Positions 26,416 through 35,251 of a stretch of 64,000 nucleotides of DNA are shown piece by piece. Origin of the DNA: Vibrio chagasii. Its GTDB lineage: Bacteria > Pseudomonadota > Gammaproteobacteria > Enterobacterales > Vibrionaceae. Where the stretch lies: contig NZ_AP025467.1 in assembly GCF_024347355.1 (NCBI RefSeq), forward strand, positions 123,828 to 187,827, given 5' to 3'. The notes beneath the pieces are model-generated. The model made no database searches, had not been told where the DNA came from, and was given only the letters and a program-made list of their open reading frames with translations. Numbering within the stretch: position 1 is the first letter of the stretch; every line of letters begins with the position of its first letter. Position numbers and translations under genes: made by a program.

Positions 26416-26453
26416 ATTATATGCCATTAACAATTAAAATACCATAAACTAAC
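26416..26453 (-). promoter_or_regulatory. Array promoter P14
   Basis: GTTAGTTTATGGTATT box and -10 TATAAT (minus strand), driving the longest array operon with the cytosine methyltransferase first. Confidence 0.75.
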
Positions 26454-26487
26454 AGGTAATATATGCAAGTATTCTTGTTGACTTGTC

Positions 26488-26886
26488 GCCGGACAAACGG
26501 GACACAATAGGGCTCGAAGAGGGTCAGCTTTTTAGGCGAAGCCGTTAAGAAAAGCGTTGAAATGCTTTTAGATGGCGAAGCCACACATTTAATACACTCG
26601 CCAACTCTACAACAGCCATGCCAATCGCGCTCCACCGTTGGCGTGGCTGTTGTGGCGGTGTATAGAGGTTCTAAGCAAAGGTTCTAAAAAAATAGAGCTA
26701 CTGCATTTCGCGTGACAGCGTCTTTTTGCTGGCGCGAGCAATGCGCTCTATTTCTCCTTAAGTGCGAGGTACGAGCATAAGCCACTCTTAGTGAGGAACG
26801 AGCGCTAGAGGGGCAGCAAAGGTAACCGCGGGATAGAGGGTGGGCCTCGGAACGCGTAGGAAATGCAATGGCCTGTTAGTGGAGAG
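26488..26886. repeat. Structured array repeat R14
   Basis: Full-length, but the stem of hairpin C is entirely replaced: outer ATACAC/GTGTAT and inner ACAACAGCCA/TGGCTGTTGT keep the fold with new sequence. The usual TGACA/TGGCA mismatch is paired here (TGCCAA/TTGGCG). Confidence 0.9.
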
Positions 26887-26892
26887 TCAGCC

Positions 26893-26923
26893 AAAGAAAA
26901 AGCCCCAACCATATGGCAGGGGC
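26893..26923 (-). terminator. Intrinsic terminator of the 27887-26962 unit
   Basis: GCCCC/GGGGC hairpin, followed on the minus strand by TTTTTCTTT. Confidence 0.7.
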
Positions 26924-26961
26924 GGCACTCCTGGGGGAAGTGTTGATATTAGGTAATGGGT

Positions 26962-27384
26962 TTAGGTCTGATTTAAGATTTCGATCTGTTTATCCCATGG
27001 TAGAACGAATCTTTCTTCTACCCATTGAGATATCAATTCATTCATGGTGCCTTCGCGCTGTGCTTCAACAAGGAGATCAAGCCTAACCATTTTATGATTA
27101 TTGTCTTCAAACGACTTAGTTTGAAATTCACCGTTTTCCAATAGTCGACCGAATGAAAATCCTTTTGTAATGAACGTTGTGCCGTCCCATTTCTTATCAA
27201 ATGGGACCTTGTTTTTTATCAACTCACCTTCGAAGTCTAAGCAAGCATCCGAGCAATCGAAATAGTCTAGTGTAACCAAAGCACTAGTTGGCTTCTTAAA
27301 CTCATCATAACCATCCAAAAGCTCTGCTTGCTTTACAAAGTCTTGCTCTAAGATTGTTAAAGATACTAACGTACGATCACTCAT
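26962..27384 (-). CDS. Hypothetical array protein (140 aa)
   Basis: Second of two coupled genes; ATG overlaps the upstream stop (ATGA). Acidic, with a CSDACLDF stretch near residue 50. No motif recognised. Confidence 0.65.
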   Translation of the reverse strand: MSDRTLVSLTILEQDFVKQAELLDGYDEFKKPTSALVTLDYFDCSDACLDFEGELIKNKVPFDKKWDGTTFITKGFSFGRLLENGEFQTKSFEDNNHKMVRLDLLVEAQREGTMNELISQWVEERFVLPWDKQIEILNQT

Positions 27385-27887
27385 AGTGATTGCTCCTTTG
27401 TTTTAGACTCGTGGAACTGACGGATTTGCTCTCCAATCCAAGACTCTGTAGACATGCTTGTAATCGAATCTTTCGTAATGAAAACAGCCCCTCCCCCAAA
27501 ACCATCGATTTCATCGCTGCTAGTGGAATAGCTAACATCGAAATAAAGGTACGTATCTAAATCAAAGTGCTTAAACAGTAACTGAACAAACAATGCAGCC
27601 TTGTCGATATCAATAGACTCGTCATGTTGTATTTGAAGGCCACCAATTCCTGGGGTCAAAATGAACGGGATAGAGAAGTTGTCTTTTGTATAACCACCAT
27701 CCTCACTTAATGCGACCTTTCGCGCCAATTCATAAGCGGCCAACGGGTATTGCACGGCAGGTGGGGTACTCTCACTCGAAAAATCCAATGATGGATCGGT
27801 CAAGCATTTATACGCGGTAAGCGCAAAAATGGCATGCGATGGAATTAACTCTATTTTTTGAGATGCTTGCGTGTAGTAGTTCGACAT
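27381..27887 (-). CDS. Hypothetical array protein (168 aa)
   Basis: The ATG at 27887 (AGGTGGCCTT upstream) is chosen over 27947, which lies in the promoter. Gly-rich stretches (PGIGGLQ, GFGGGAVFI) alternate with aromatic strands. Unknown function; makes a coupled pair with the following gene. Confidence 0.65.
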   Translation of the reverse strand: MSNYYTQASQKIELIPSHAIFALTAYKCLTDPSLDFSSESTPPAVQYPLAAYELARKVALSEDGGYTKDNFSIPFILTPGIGGLQIQHDESIDIDKAALFVQLLFKHFDLDTYLYFDVSYSTSSDEIDGFGGGAVFITKDSITSMSTESWIGEQIRQFHESKTKEQSL

Positions 27888-27930
27888 AAGGCCACCTAAG
27901 ATTATGAAATTAAATGATTTTGTACTAAAC

Positions 27931-27968
27931 ATTATAGTCAATCTCAATAATTATTACCATATACTAGC
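27931..27968 (-). promoter_or_regulatory. Array promoter P15
   Basis: GCTAGTATATGGTAAT box and -10 TATAAT (minus strand). Confidence 0.75.
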
Positions 27969-28001
27969 AGTCAATATAAATAATTAATCCCTTGATTTCA
28001 G

Positions 28002-28235
28002 GGTGGATAAAGTAGACACAATAGGGCTCGAAGAGGGTCAGCAATCTAGGCGAAGCCGTTAAAGATTGCGTTGAAATGCTTTTAGATGGCGAAGCCAAAC
28101 ATTTATGGCCACCAGCTTACCTGCGGACGACATGACAATCGCGCTCCATCGTTGGCATGTTGGCTGCGCTGGTGGACAAATTATTAAAACAGACTTAAGC
28201 CAATAGAAGCCCTACAAGCGGCGTGACAGAGTCAT
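28002..28235. repeat. Structured array repeat R15 (truncated)
   Basis: The copy nearest the iteron origin. Start is divergent (GGTGGATAAAGTAGACACAA), hairpins A-C are present, and the copy breaks off inside hairpin D after GGCGTGACAGAGTC. Confidence 0.85.
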
Positions 28236-28243
28236 TTCCCCCG

Positions 28244-28675
28244 TTATTCGTTTTCGAGAACTAAGTCAGCTTCACGACCAGTCATAGGAACGATGTAAAC
28301 CGTTCCTTGCTCGTCTTCATCTCTACACGCATCATAGCCCATAGCTTTTGCACATTGACCACGTTTACCCTGTAGCCACCAAGACATATCAGCATCACAC
28401 TCAAAATCTTGGTTCCATTCGTTTACGCTTGCATCTAATAAAGACTCGGCAAATTCTTCATCACAATCGAAGTATTCAGCAATTTCAGAAATGATCGCTT
28501 CATCATGAAGTTGTGACGCTGATATGATTGAGTCCTCGTCAATTTCAAGCGTGTAAGTTAACGTTGCCGCTGCACTCATCTGGTAAACATCACCAGAGAA
28601 AAACAAGCAATCGCCAGCAATACCATAAGCATTGATACTTTCGATTTTTTCAGGGCTTGTGTGGAAGATTTTCAT
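28244..28675 (-). CDS. Hypothetical protein, possible ADP-ribosyltransferase-like fold (143 aa)
   Basis: ATG at 28675 with GGGGAAATGATT upstream. The N-terminus (IFHTSPEKIESINAYGIAGDCLFFSGDVYQM) has the H-T-S-P...G...LFFS...Y order seen in small phage/plasmid ADP-ribosyltransferase-like domains, but a catalytic Glu cannot be assigned. Very acidic. Last gene of a long operon under P16. Confidence 0.5.
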   Translation of the reverse strand: MKIFHTSPEKIESINAYGIAGDCLFFSGDVYQMSAAATLTYTLEIDEDSIISASQLHDEAIISEIAEYFDCDEEFAESLLDASVNEWNQDFECDADMSWWLQGKRGQCAKAMGYDACRDEDEQGTVYIVPMTGREADLVLENE

Positions 28676-28688
28676 AATCATTTCCCCT

Positions 28689-28976
28689 CTACGCTTCGAT
28701 TAACGGCTTACGAACCACATTAAGCTCTTTCATAACGTGCTCGGAGAACTTTTCTTTGCTATCTACGTAGTTATTTAAATATTGTCCCATCCTGCTATTG
28801 ATTAGCTCCCATTTTTCTTCACTGGTTAAATCAGTGCTATGTACTGAAATTGAGAGTAAATCATATAGATCTTGTGCAAGCATTTTGCGCTTACTCTTAG
28901 TGACATTTTCTATTGCAATTTCAAGCTTTTCTGTAAGCTCATTTTGCAATTCACCTTGAAAATCATACCGAGCCAT
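28689..28976 (-). CDS. Small hypothetical protein (95 aa)
   Basis: Helical, charged, no recognised motif. Starts eight bases after its upstream neighbour with TTAGGGGAAAATATG. Part of the P16 operon. Confidence 0.65.
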   Translation of the reverse strand: MARYDFQGELQNELTEKLEIAIENVTKSKRKMLAQDLYDLLSISVHSTDLTSEEKWELINSRMGQYLNNYVDSKEKFSEHVMKELNVVRKPLIEA

Positions 28977-28984
28977 ATTTTCCC

Positions 28985-29353
28985 CTAATAAGATTTATTG
29001 GATGCGATTGACTTTACTGACAGCAATGAAGCTACAGATTTAAGTAAACCGATCTCATTTTGTAGCGCATCACATCTGTCTAAAATGAAATCGTAATCTT
29101 CATTTACTTTGCTTATCAGCTTGTGTAGCTGATTCATTTTTTTTAGCTTTTTCTTAGCGACCTTCTGATCACCAATTTCGAGCTCTATGGCCATCTGTGC
29201 GCGACCAAACTGATAATAAAATTCGGAGGATCTTTCTTCGCTATTACTTATTTCTTCAGCCTCTTTGAGTTCAGCTAATTTTGCCTCTCGGTCTTCAATA
29301 GCCTTTTTCGTTGCTGTAATCGCGGGGCTATAAGCATCAAATGGTTTTGCCAC
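28985..29353 (-). CDS. Coiled-coil protein (122 aa)
   Basis: Long Lys/Glu/Leu-rich helices across most of the chain (residues about 14-50 and 65-115), so probably a coiled coil. No membrane segment. P16 operon. Confidence 0.65.
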   Translation of the reverse strand: MAKPFDAYSPAITATKKAIEDREAKLAELKEAEEISNSEERSSEFYYQFGRAQMAIELEIGDQKVAKKKLKKMNQLHKLISKVNEDYDFILDRCDALQNEIGLLKSVASLLSVKSIASNKSY

Positions 29354-29363
29354 GATTTTCCCT

Positions 29364-29666
29364 CTATGCCTGACTTGTAGTTAAAAGTTGAGAATAGTCG
29401 CCGCCAGTGAGAAAAATTGACTCGCACAATTCAGCAAAATTAGTTAATTCATTAACAGTTTTGAATTTGGTGATCACGTCACGTAAAGTAAATTCCTCAT
29501 GACTAACTTTTAAGCCTTCCAAAATTGGTAAAGCAATAGTTGTTTCGGCCGCTGTTAACTTACGCTCCGTTCCAATCTCTAGAAGTTCAATTACTTCGCT
29601 TAAACTGACATTAGCAACCGGATTAAATGTATTTGAACCCTCTTTAGGGGTTAGCGTGATCTTCAT
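29364..29666 (-). CDS. Small hypothetical protein (100 aa)
   Basis: Soluble; no recognised motif. Spaced seven bases from the membrane protein gene upstream. P16 operon. Confidence 0.65.
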   Translation of the reverse strand: MKITLTPKEGSNTFNPVANVSLSEVIELLEIGTERKLTAAETTIALPILEGLKVSHEEFTLRDVITKFKTVNELTNFAELCESIFLTGGDYSQLLTTSQA

Positions 29667-29673
29667 GTTTTCC

Positions 29674-29958
29674 CTACCTGTGCATTGGCAATGCTTGATA
29701 AGTTTTCATTGAAAACATGACCATTGGTATTCCAGGTGCTAGCACTGCTAACCAGCGCAAGTAATGGATTGGTGCTAACAACTGAGTTATGACATTCCCA
29801 TCATCAATTACGGGTGCATTAAGAGCCCAATTTATTGTTAAGACCGTCATTGCAGTAAATATCAGGCTCAAAACCATACCTATCAACCAAAAATAATCTA
29901 TTAAATCATAAAGTTCAGAAAGTAAATTTATGAGTGTAGAGCGATTCATATAAGCCAT
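29674..29958 (-). CDS. Two-pass membrane protein (94 aa)
   Basis: Hydrophobic segments at about residues 20-47 and 63-83. ATG at 29958 with AAGGGCAAAAA upstream. P16 operon; no family recognised. Confidence 0.7.
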   Translation of the reverse strand: MAYMNRSTLINLLSELYDLIDYFWLIGMVLSLIFTAMTVLTINWALNAPVIDDGNVITQLLAPIHYLRWLAVLAPGIPMVMFSMKTYQALPMHR

Positions 29959-29967
29959 TTTTTGCCC

Positions 29968-30192
29968 TTACTGGAATAGGTGAACGTATTCATCTTCCGA
30001 CCATTGAACTGAGAAACCTTGACGCTTGTGAAGTAAATCAACAAAGAAGCGTACATCGACATGATCCTCAAACTCTCGTCGAGCGTCTTTAACATCTAGT
30101 TTGTAGTTTACACAGTATATTGTTTCTTTCTCACTAAAGGTAATAGACTTAACTGTGTGACCGACTGCTTGCTGGCATGTTCTGTACTGGTC
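29968..30192 (-). other. Open frame without a normal start codon
   Basis: Between two operon genes a frame stays open for about 74 codons, ending in TAA at 29968. Its C-terminal ~55 residues look like real protein (VKDARREFEDHVDVRFF ... SEDEYVHLFQ), yet it has no ATG, GTG or TTG. It overlaps the end of the 30108-30485 gene in another frame. It could be an ATT/ATA-started gene, a frameshifted extension of the upstream gene, or a decayed gene. Confidence 0.4.
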
Positions 30193-30485
30193 TCATTAAA
30201 TTTCACAAGTTCATTGGCAACATTGATAATGAACTTTACACGAGCTTCAGTTTTGTGAATCTCACCAATCCCGACTGGCAGCTCTTTAAGCATACCCATT
30301 CGTGCTTTGAACTTTAGAGACGGGTCCATATCAATCATGTCTAAAATGGCATGTGCATGTTTTATGGTTTTGTTTATACAACCGTGATTAAAAAACAAAT
30401 CCTCGGCTTTTTGGTATGAAGTCAGGAATTTACGTTTACGTGCAATATTATTAGCTAGATGACTTTCAACTAAAGGTGTGTTCAT
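30108..30485 (-). CDS. Hypothetical protein, first gene of the origin-proximal unit (125 aa)
   Basis: ATG at 30485 right after GCTTGGGGGCATT; an in-frame leader ATG lies at 30500. Helical and basic, no recognised motif. First gene of the operon that runs away from the iteron origin. Confidence 0.65.
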   Translation of the reverse strand: MNTPLVESHLANNIARKRKFLTSYQKAEDLFFNHGCINKTIKHAHAILDMIDMDPSLKFKARMGMLKELPVGIGEIHKTEARVKFIINVANELVKFNETSTEHASKQSVTQLSLLPLVRKKQYTV

Positions 30486-30535
30486 AATGCCCCCAAGCAA
30501 TATAGTACTTAATATTTAGTTACTTAACTAAAGTA

Positions 30536-30573
30536 AGTATATCACGGCATGGCAATAATTACCATAAGTTAAC
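30536..30573 (-). promoter_or_regulatory. Array promoter P16 (without a repeat)
   Basis: GTTAACTTATGGTAAT box and -10 TATACT. The only array promoter with no structured repeat behind it; iterons begin about 80 bp upstream. Confidence 0.7.
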
Positions 30574-30652
30574 ATCAAAATAAACGAATTAAATGGACTT
30601 AGACACGCGATTGCTACCAATCAATTTTAAAAGAGGGGCATAACCCAAAGGC

Positions 30653-32167
30653 GGTATTTAAGCGATCGGATTTGAAAAATAAGGTATTTAAGGGATCGGA
30701 ATATCGCCATTTCCGGTATTTAAGAGATCAGAATCATCAATCTGGCCAAAAATATCGGTATTTAAGCGATCAGAACCGAAGCGTTATGCCAAATCTTCGG
30801 TATTTAAGCGATCAATTGTTCAATTTTCAGTCTGAACAATGCCATTTGTTTAACGACTAATTCGTTTCATTTGAGTTATGGCTGGTGGATTAAGCCTAAA
30901 AAATAGAAAAAAGCGGTATTTAAGGGATCGGATTCCCCACCAAACCTTCGAAAAGCAAACAATTGGTCCCTAAATCCAAAAATACGGTATTTAAGGGATC
31001 ACACTTCTACCAATATCAAAAAACAAAGGTATTTAAGGGATCATTTGTCTATATAACCGTCAATACTCGGTATTTATAGGACCGTTTTGTTGATAAGTAG
31101 TTGTTGTTTGGCGCACCTGGCAGTTCTGCCAAGGAAATCATCGGTATTTAAGCGATCGTTATGTCACGTAACAGGCAATGGCTCGGTATTCCTATGCACA
31201 TTTGACTAGATTTTGAGCTGCCATCGGTACTGGAGCGCGCAAAAAATGGATATGCCTGTACACCAAGGCTCTCACAACCTCGAAATTTCGGTATTTAAGG
31301 GATCGCAAATAGTGAAATGTGCAGGGTTTGAAGAAATAAATTCGAGATAGATACTAGGAGTTTCGGTATTTAAACGATCAAATCCTTGCTGCCAGCTCTA
31401 TATAGCGGCCTTAAACGTCCGGTATTTAAGGGATCCAAGAGCATTTTGAGCGATTATCTAATTCATAAGGTACTTAAGGGATCGCAAGTGGATTGGTAGA
31501 GATATTGTAAGCCATCAATGATTTAAGGGATCAAACTTAGGTACTTAAGCGATCATGTGCAATTTTCACCCAACTATCGGTATTTCAGCGATCAAAATTG
31601 GTCATTTTCTATTGAATGTTATCCACAAAAGAAGATTTGGCCTGTGATTAACCTTATTTGATAGCTAGCCAGGACAATGACTCAGCTTCTAAAGCCCTGA
31701 GATCACACAATAACCACTGTTTTTCATTAAATTCGCGATCCTATAAATACCGAGAATTGATATCTAAAAGGGAATGAACCAAAGTTCGGTATTTATACGA
31801 TCTTATTAGAATTAACTCATTGAAAAGATGGAGTTTAACCCTCAAGAGCAAAACCATGAAGATCTGAAAAATATTAGAATACTAGGCAAAGTTCGTATCT
31901 GTACACGCAATTCTCTGCAACATCAGTTGGCATAAAACGCGAATTTCACTTGATACAACCTCAAGTGTGATCAAGTTCAAAGTTTTGAAATTATTATAAG
32001 TGATCAAACTGTGCATAACCTATTGATTTCAGTGGTTTTAACCGGTTTTGATAGGTATTTAAAGGATCAATTATTAGGTATATAAGGGATCGAAATTCGG
32101 TATATGAAAGATCGGTTTAACGGTACTTTAAGGATCAAGTTACGATTCTATCGGTATTTAGACGATC
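30653..32167. other. Iteron-type replication origin
   Basis: About 24 copies of GGTATTTAAGSGATC or close variants. Clear ones start at 30653, 30683, 30715, 30757, 30799, 30915, 30986, 31028, 31143, 31290, 31365, 31421, 31469, 31540, 31579, 31788, 32054, 32077, 32099, 32122 and 32153. One inverted copy lies at 31737-31751. Nearly all end in GATC, a Dam methylation site. The spacing is irregular, unlike the tight iterons of small plasmids. A consensus DnaA box and the Rep gene follow on the right. Confidence 0.9.
31619..31627 (+). promoter_or_regulatory. DnaA box
   Basis: Exact TTATCCACA consensus within the iteron field. Confidence 0.8.
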
Positions 32168-32304
32168 ACAAACAGACATAAACCCCTGTTTTATATAGCA
32201 ATTAAATACCTTTCCTTATTACTATATACAATAGGTTATTTATCTATTCTTTTCCCTTTATCCCTTAAGAGCTCCTTACAAGATCAATAATAATAATAGG
32301 GAAC

Positions 32305-33468
32305 TTGATCATTTCGTACTTATTGCACAGAATCACCGATATTGAATTCATTGATGAACCAACCATGACTCTCGTACCACAAGACTCCAATCATGCTGAA
32401 CTTTTTAAACTTTCCCAAATGGAAGGTTTCTCTAACTCATTGCTCAGCTACACATTGCCGATGTTTGTGAATGATCGTTCTAAATCAGGAGCAATCAAGT
32501 CAGGTGAATCTCAAATACACACCTCACAACACCGAAACGTTCAAATCACCTACAATGCTGTACCGATTATCGATAGCAAAGGTAACCAGCAGCTTTACTA
32601 TGCGACAGGCCAAGCTCAAACAGTTTTTGAGGCCATCATTGAACTTATTGGTGAAGGCAGCGTTGATTTTGAACAAACAGGTAAACACTTTGTCGTTACC
32701 TTCCGTCTGCAAACTATCCGAGATTACCTAGAGTCCAAAGGTAAAAGTATTAACGGTAGTAAAATTGCCAATTGCATAGAGATCTTAAAAAAAGCGAACG
32801 TGGATGTTTCTATCACGACTGAGGCTGGAGAGAAGATCACCTACTCGGGCACTTATTTACAATCTGCCAAAAAACTTGATAGCCATATCCCATCTAGAAA
32901 CGGAATGTACCGAGCGGTTATCCACCCTGCATTCGCAGACAATATTATACGTGGTAATTACCGTTTCATTGAAAAAGAGTTTATTACCAGCGGTAAAACT
33001 TCGAAGTTATTCGCCGCATTGATCCACATAATGCGACATAAGTTCCTCAATGCTAGTGCCTTAAACCAAGATCTTGATAAATTCAGTTTCACGGTGAGAT
33101 TTTCAGACGTGTGTTTTGCCGCGGGTTTTAAAGCTCAATTCACACAAGCAACAGGCAGGCGTAATCTTCAAGAGCTCACCCAGATCATGATCGATGCTGG
33201 GATAATTGCCCGTAAGACTGACTTCAAGCGTAAGAAAGTTCATGATGTCGAGTTGGGATTCGATGACATCGAATGCACTATCTTCCCAACTATTCAATGG
33301 GGTAAAAGTCAGAAGAAATCTAATCATCACTTCAAAACTCTTCGTGACAACATTAAGAAAATTGAAGTTGATGACTTAGAAGCGCATCTTTTATTAGAAA
33401 ATACACAAGACCAAAGTCTCCATGAGACATTGGAACTTCCTCCGATTGAGAGTTATTCAGATAAATAG
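32305..33468 (+). CDS. Iteron-binding replication initiator (Rep)
   Basis: 387 residues. It directly follows the iteron field and reads away from it, the usual place for the initiator. The sequence has the helix-strand pattern of two winged-helix domains common to plasmid Rep proteins (first around 110-190 with a GSKIANCIEILKKANVDVSI helix pair, second around 225-325). I could not assign it to a named Rep family. The start is uncertain: TTG at 32305, or ATG at 32365; neither has a good ribosome binding site. It should bind the GGTATTTAAGSGATC repeats. Confidence 0.75.
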   Translation: MIISYLLHRITDIEFIDEPTMTLVPQDSNHAELFKLSQMEGFSNSLLSYTLPMFVNDRSKSGAIKSGESQIHTSQHRNVQITYNAVPIIDSKGNQQLYYATGQAQTVFEAIIELIGEGSVDFEQTGKHFVVTFRLQTIRDYLESKGKSINGSKIANCIEILKKANVDVSITTEAGEKITYSGTYLQSAKKLDSHIPSRNGMYRAVIHPAFADNIIRGNYRFIEKEFITSGKTSKLFAALIHIMRHKFLNASALNQDLDKFSFTVRFSDVCFAAGFKAQFTQATGRRNLQELTQIMIDAGIIARKTDFKRKKVHDVELGFDDIECTIFPTIQWGKSQKKSNHHFKTLRDNIKKIEVDDLEAHLLLENTQDQSLHETLELPPIESYSDK

Positions 33469-33480
33469 CCTGGTAAAACA

Positions 33481-33509
33481 AAAAAACCAATCGAGTGATT
33501 GGTTTTTTT
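33481..33509. terminator. Bidirectional terminator after rep
   Basis: AAAAAACCAATC/GATTGGTTTTTT hairpin with A/T runs on both sides, between the converging rep and TusA-like genes. Confidence 0.85.
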
Positions 33510-33570
33510 ACATCTGTGGATCTTGTTCAATAGCAAGTATCAAATGCATAGGAACATGGTCGGCAAACAA

Positions 33571-33870
33571 TTAGAAAGTAATCTTTATTTGCTGTTGGTA
33601 TTTACACATCTCAAAATCGTCATCATCAAAAGCCTCCGGTAAACCGCGCCAATGGTTTAACATTGATTCAGTAATCAATCCTTTTTTTACTTCTAGCTTA
33701 TAAGACTCGATCCCAAGTTGGTTTAATAACGCCTTAATATGGGATAACAGCATTGGCTCGATAGAGTGAATCTCAATGGATGTATTGCCACTTAGTATAG
33801 ATTTCTCTATTGCGAGCCTAGATATGGTCATGGCATTGGGACATCTATGTGCCTTACAGTCGATTTTCAT
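33571..33870 (-). CDS. TusA/SirA-like sulfur carrier protein
   Basis: 99 residues. The N-terminal CKAHRCPNA has the Cys-Pro signature of TusA-family proteins (Cys10-Pro11), followed by the helix and beta-alpha-beta order of that ~75-residue fold; a ~25-residue acidic tail is extra. TusA takes persulfide sulfur from the cysteine desulfurase IscS and hands it to downstream modification enzymes. The gene overlaps the DndB-like gene by four bases (ATGA) and faces away from the DndC-like gene, so it probably feeds sulfur to that system. The function is inferred from family and context. Confidence 0.7.
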   Translation of the reverse strand: MKIDCKAHRCPNAMTISRLAIEKSILSGNTSIEIHSIEPMLLSHIKALLNQLGIESYKLEVKKGLITESMLNHWRGLPEAFDDDDFEMCKYQQQIKITF

Positions 33871-35015
33871 GAATCAAGCCCTTCTGAATAGAATACTCTC
33901 AGTGAACGGCATAACGCTCTTCCGCACGCTTTCTCTGCCCCTTTCAGCATTTTAAATTTCACTTTTCCGTTCAAGTCTTCTTTCAAAACGACATTGGCCT
34001 TCTGCCAGTAGCTGTCAGATTTATTGTGTAACGGCAAGGTTGTGAGCCCATTCAGTAAGCTCCAATCCAATGGAGTACCGTTTTCGAGTGAATCTTCGAT
34101 CATTGAACGTATTAACCAAGCCACGCCTTGCCAAAAAATACTTTTGTTTAACATCGTGTAATCGTTGAATGAAGCAATCACTTCCTCGTTGTACATAGAG
34201 AAAAATTGCTTTAGATAACCCTCAGAAATGCCAATAAGTTCTTGTTCATAGCTTGGGTTTTGCTTCAACTCTTTGTTTATTTCTTTGGCTGTTGTCCCAA
34301 GAGCCGTACAAATAAATTTTTCTAAAGAGCTCAGGTCCATAAGCTCTGTCTTGGTCGGCTTGCCGTTTGGGCTAACTAAATTACGGATTTGTACATTATT
34401 GGTCTCGATATCAAGGATCTGGTTCTTCAATAGGCGAGAAAGAGGTTCACTGTTGTCGTAATACAGGTTTTGAGAGCTATTTGGTTTACGAAGTTTCTTG
34501 TGGTAATCGCTGAAAAGTTGGCGAATAACTTCTGAATTGGCTTCTAGCGTGTCTGTTTGCGTTTCTACTAGTTTGACTCCAATAGTTTGGTTAGACAGCT
34601 GTGGATGCGTTGGGAGCAGTTTTTTAAATAGATTTAAGCGGTTCTGTCCATCAGCTACTAATCTGTCGCTTATTTTTGATAGCTGAGCTTGAACCATCAC
34701 CCTGTTCCCAATTATCACTTCAGATTTGTTGCGCAGCTGACTGACAAAAATTGTCACACTTGGAAGTACGGTATCTTTACGGCTTTCGAAATAGTGGATT
34801 AGCTCTTTCGCTCTTCCATTTTCCAAATCCCTCTGTCTTTTGTCATATGCCGATATCTGCAAAGAACTTGCCTCTGCTTCAAAGTTTTCAGCGAACTCGG
34901 ACACTGTCATGATCGTTTCATACACATTAACTCCCTTGCTACAAATCCCTTCGTTGCCTTTGAATAGAACAAGCTCTACGTCACTGTTCGATGGCGATGT
35001 GATTGGTTGATACAT
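33867..35015 (-). CDS. DndB-like DGQHR-domain protein
   Basis: 382 residues; ATG preceded by AAGGACTAAAGC. The motif VADGQNRL (120-127) is the DGQHR signature with Asn for His, after an upstream QRDLENGRAKELIHYF segment typical of DndB and related proteins. DndB regulates DNA phosphorothioation gene clusters, and relatives occur in other DNA modification systems. Here it is coupled to a TusA-like gene and divergent from a DndC-like gene, the expected partner. The C-terminal half is unrecognised. Confidence 0.7.
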   Translation of the reverse strand: MYQPITSPSNSDVELVLFKGNEGICSKGVNVYETIMTVSEFAENFEAEASSLQISAYDKRQRDLENGRAKELIHYFESRKDTVLPSVTIFVSQLRNKSEVIIGNRVMVQAQLSKISDRLVADGQNRLNLFKKLLPTHPQLSNQTIGVKLVETQTDTLEANSEVIRQLFSDYHKKLRKPNSSQNLYYDNSEPLSRLLKNQILDIETNNVQIRNLVSPNGKPTKTELMDLSSLEKFICTALGTTAKEINKELKQNPSYEQELIGISEGYLKQFFSMYNEEVIASFNDYTMLNKSIFWQGVAWLIRSMIEDSLENGTPLDWSLLNGLTTLPLHNKSDSYWQKANVVLKEDLNGKVKFKMLKGAEKACGRALCRSLRVFYSEGLDS

Positions 35016-35251
35016 GCTTTAGTCCTTAATTATGTGAGTTGCTGAATACTAATATACATAATATTACCATAAACTAGCACTGTCAATGATTTATACAAAA
35101 AGATATAAACTGTATTATATAGATAAGCTTTACCTTCATTTAAGTATGGGGTTTCACTATCATGAGTCTCACGTTAATTATTTATACAAAATTGTATATA
35201 TATAAACAAAGGGGTGTTATAATATGGTAATTATTAAGGGGTGGATTGATT
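35016..35251. promoter_or_regulatory. Divergent control region of the sulfur locus
   Basis: A GCTAGTTTATGGTAAT box (35063-35078, minus strand) lies in front of the DndB-like gene. On the plus side TTATAATATGGTAATTATT (35218-35236) places a -10 and a second TATGGTAAT box just ahead of the DndC-like gene, so both directions may answer to the plasmid-wide regulator. Confidence 0.6.

Noticed and set aside
1603..28235. Array as a classical integron with attC sites
   Set aside because: The repeats are three to four times longer than usual attC, lie upstream of promoter-bearing units, lack the RYYYAAC/GTTRRRY ends, and no IntI-type integrase with the extra domain was found.
1603..28235. Repeats as group II introns or IS remnants
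   Set aside because: No reverse transcriptase or transposase, no terminal inverted repeats or target duplications, and no GUGYG...AY intron ends at the copy borders.
30653..32167. Iteron field as a CRISPR array
   Set aside because: Repeats are only ~15 bp, imperfect and irregularly spaced, and no cas genes are nearby.
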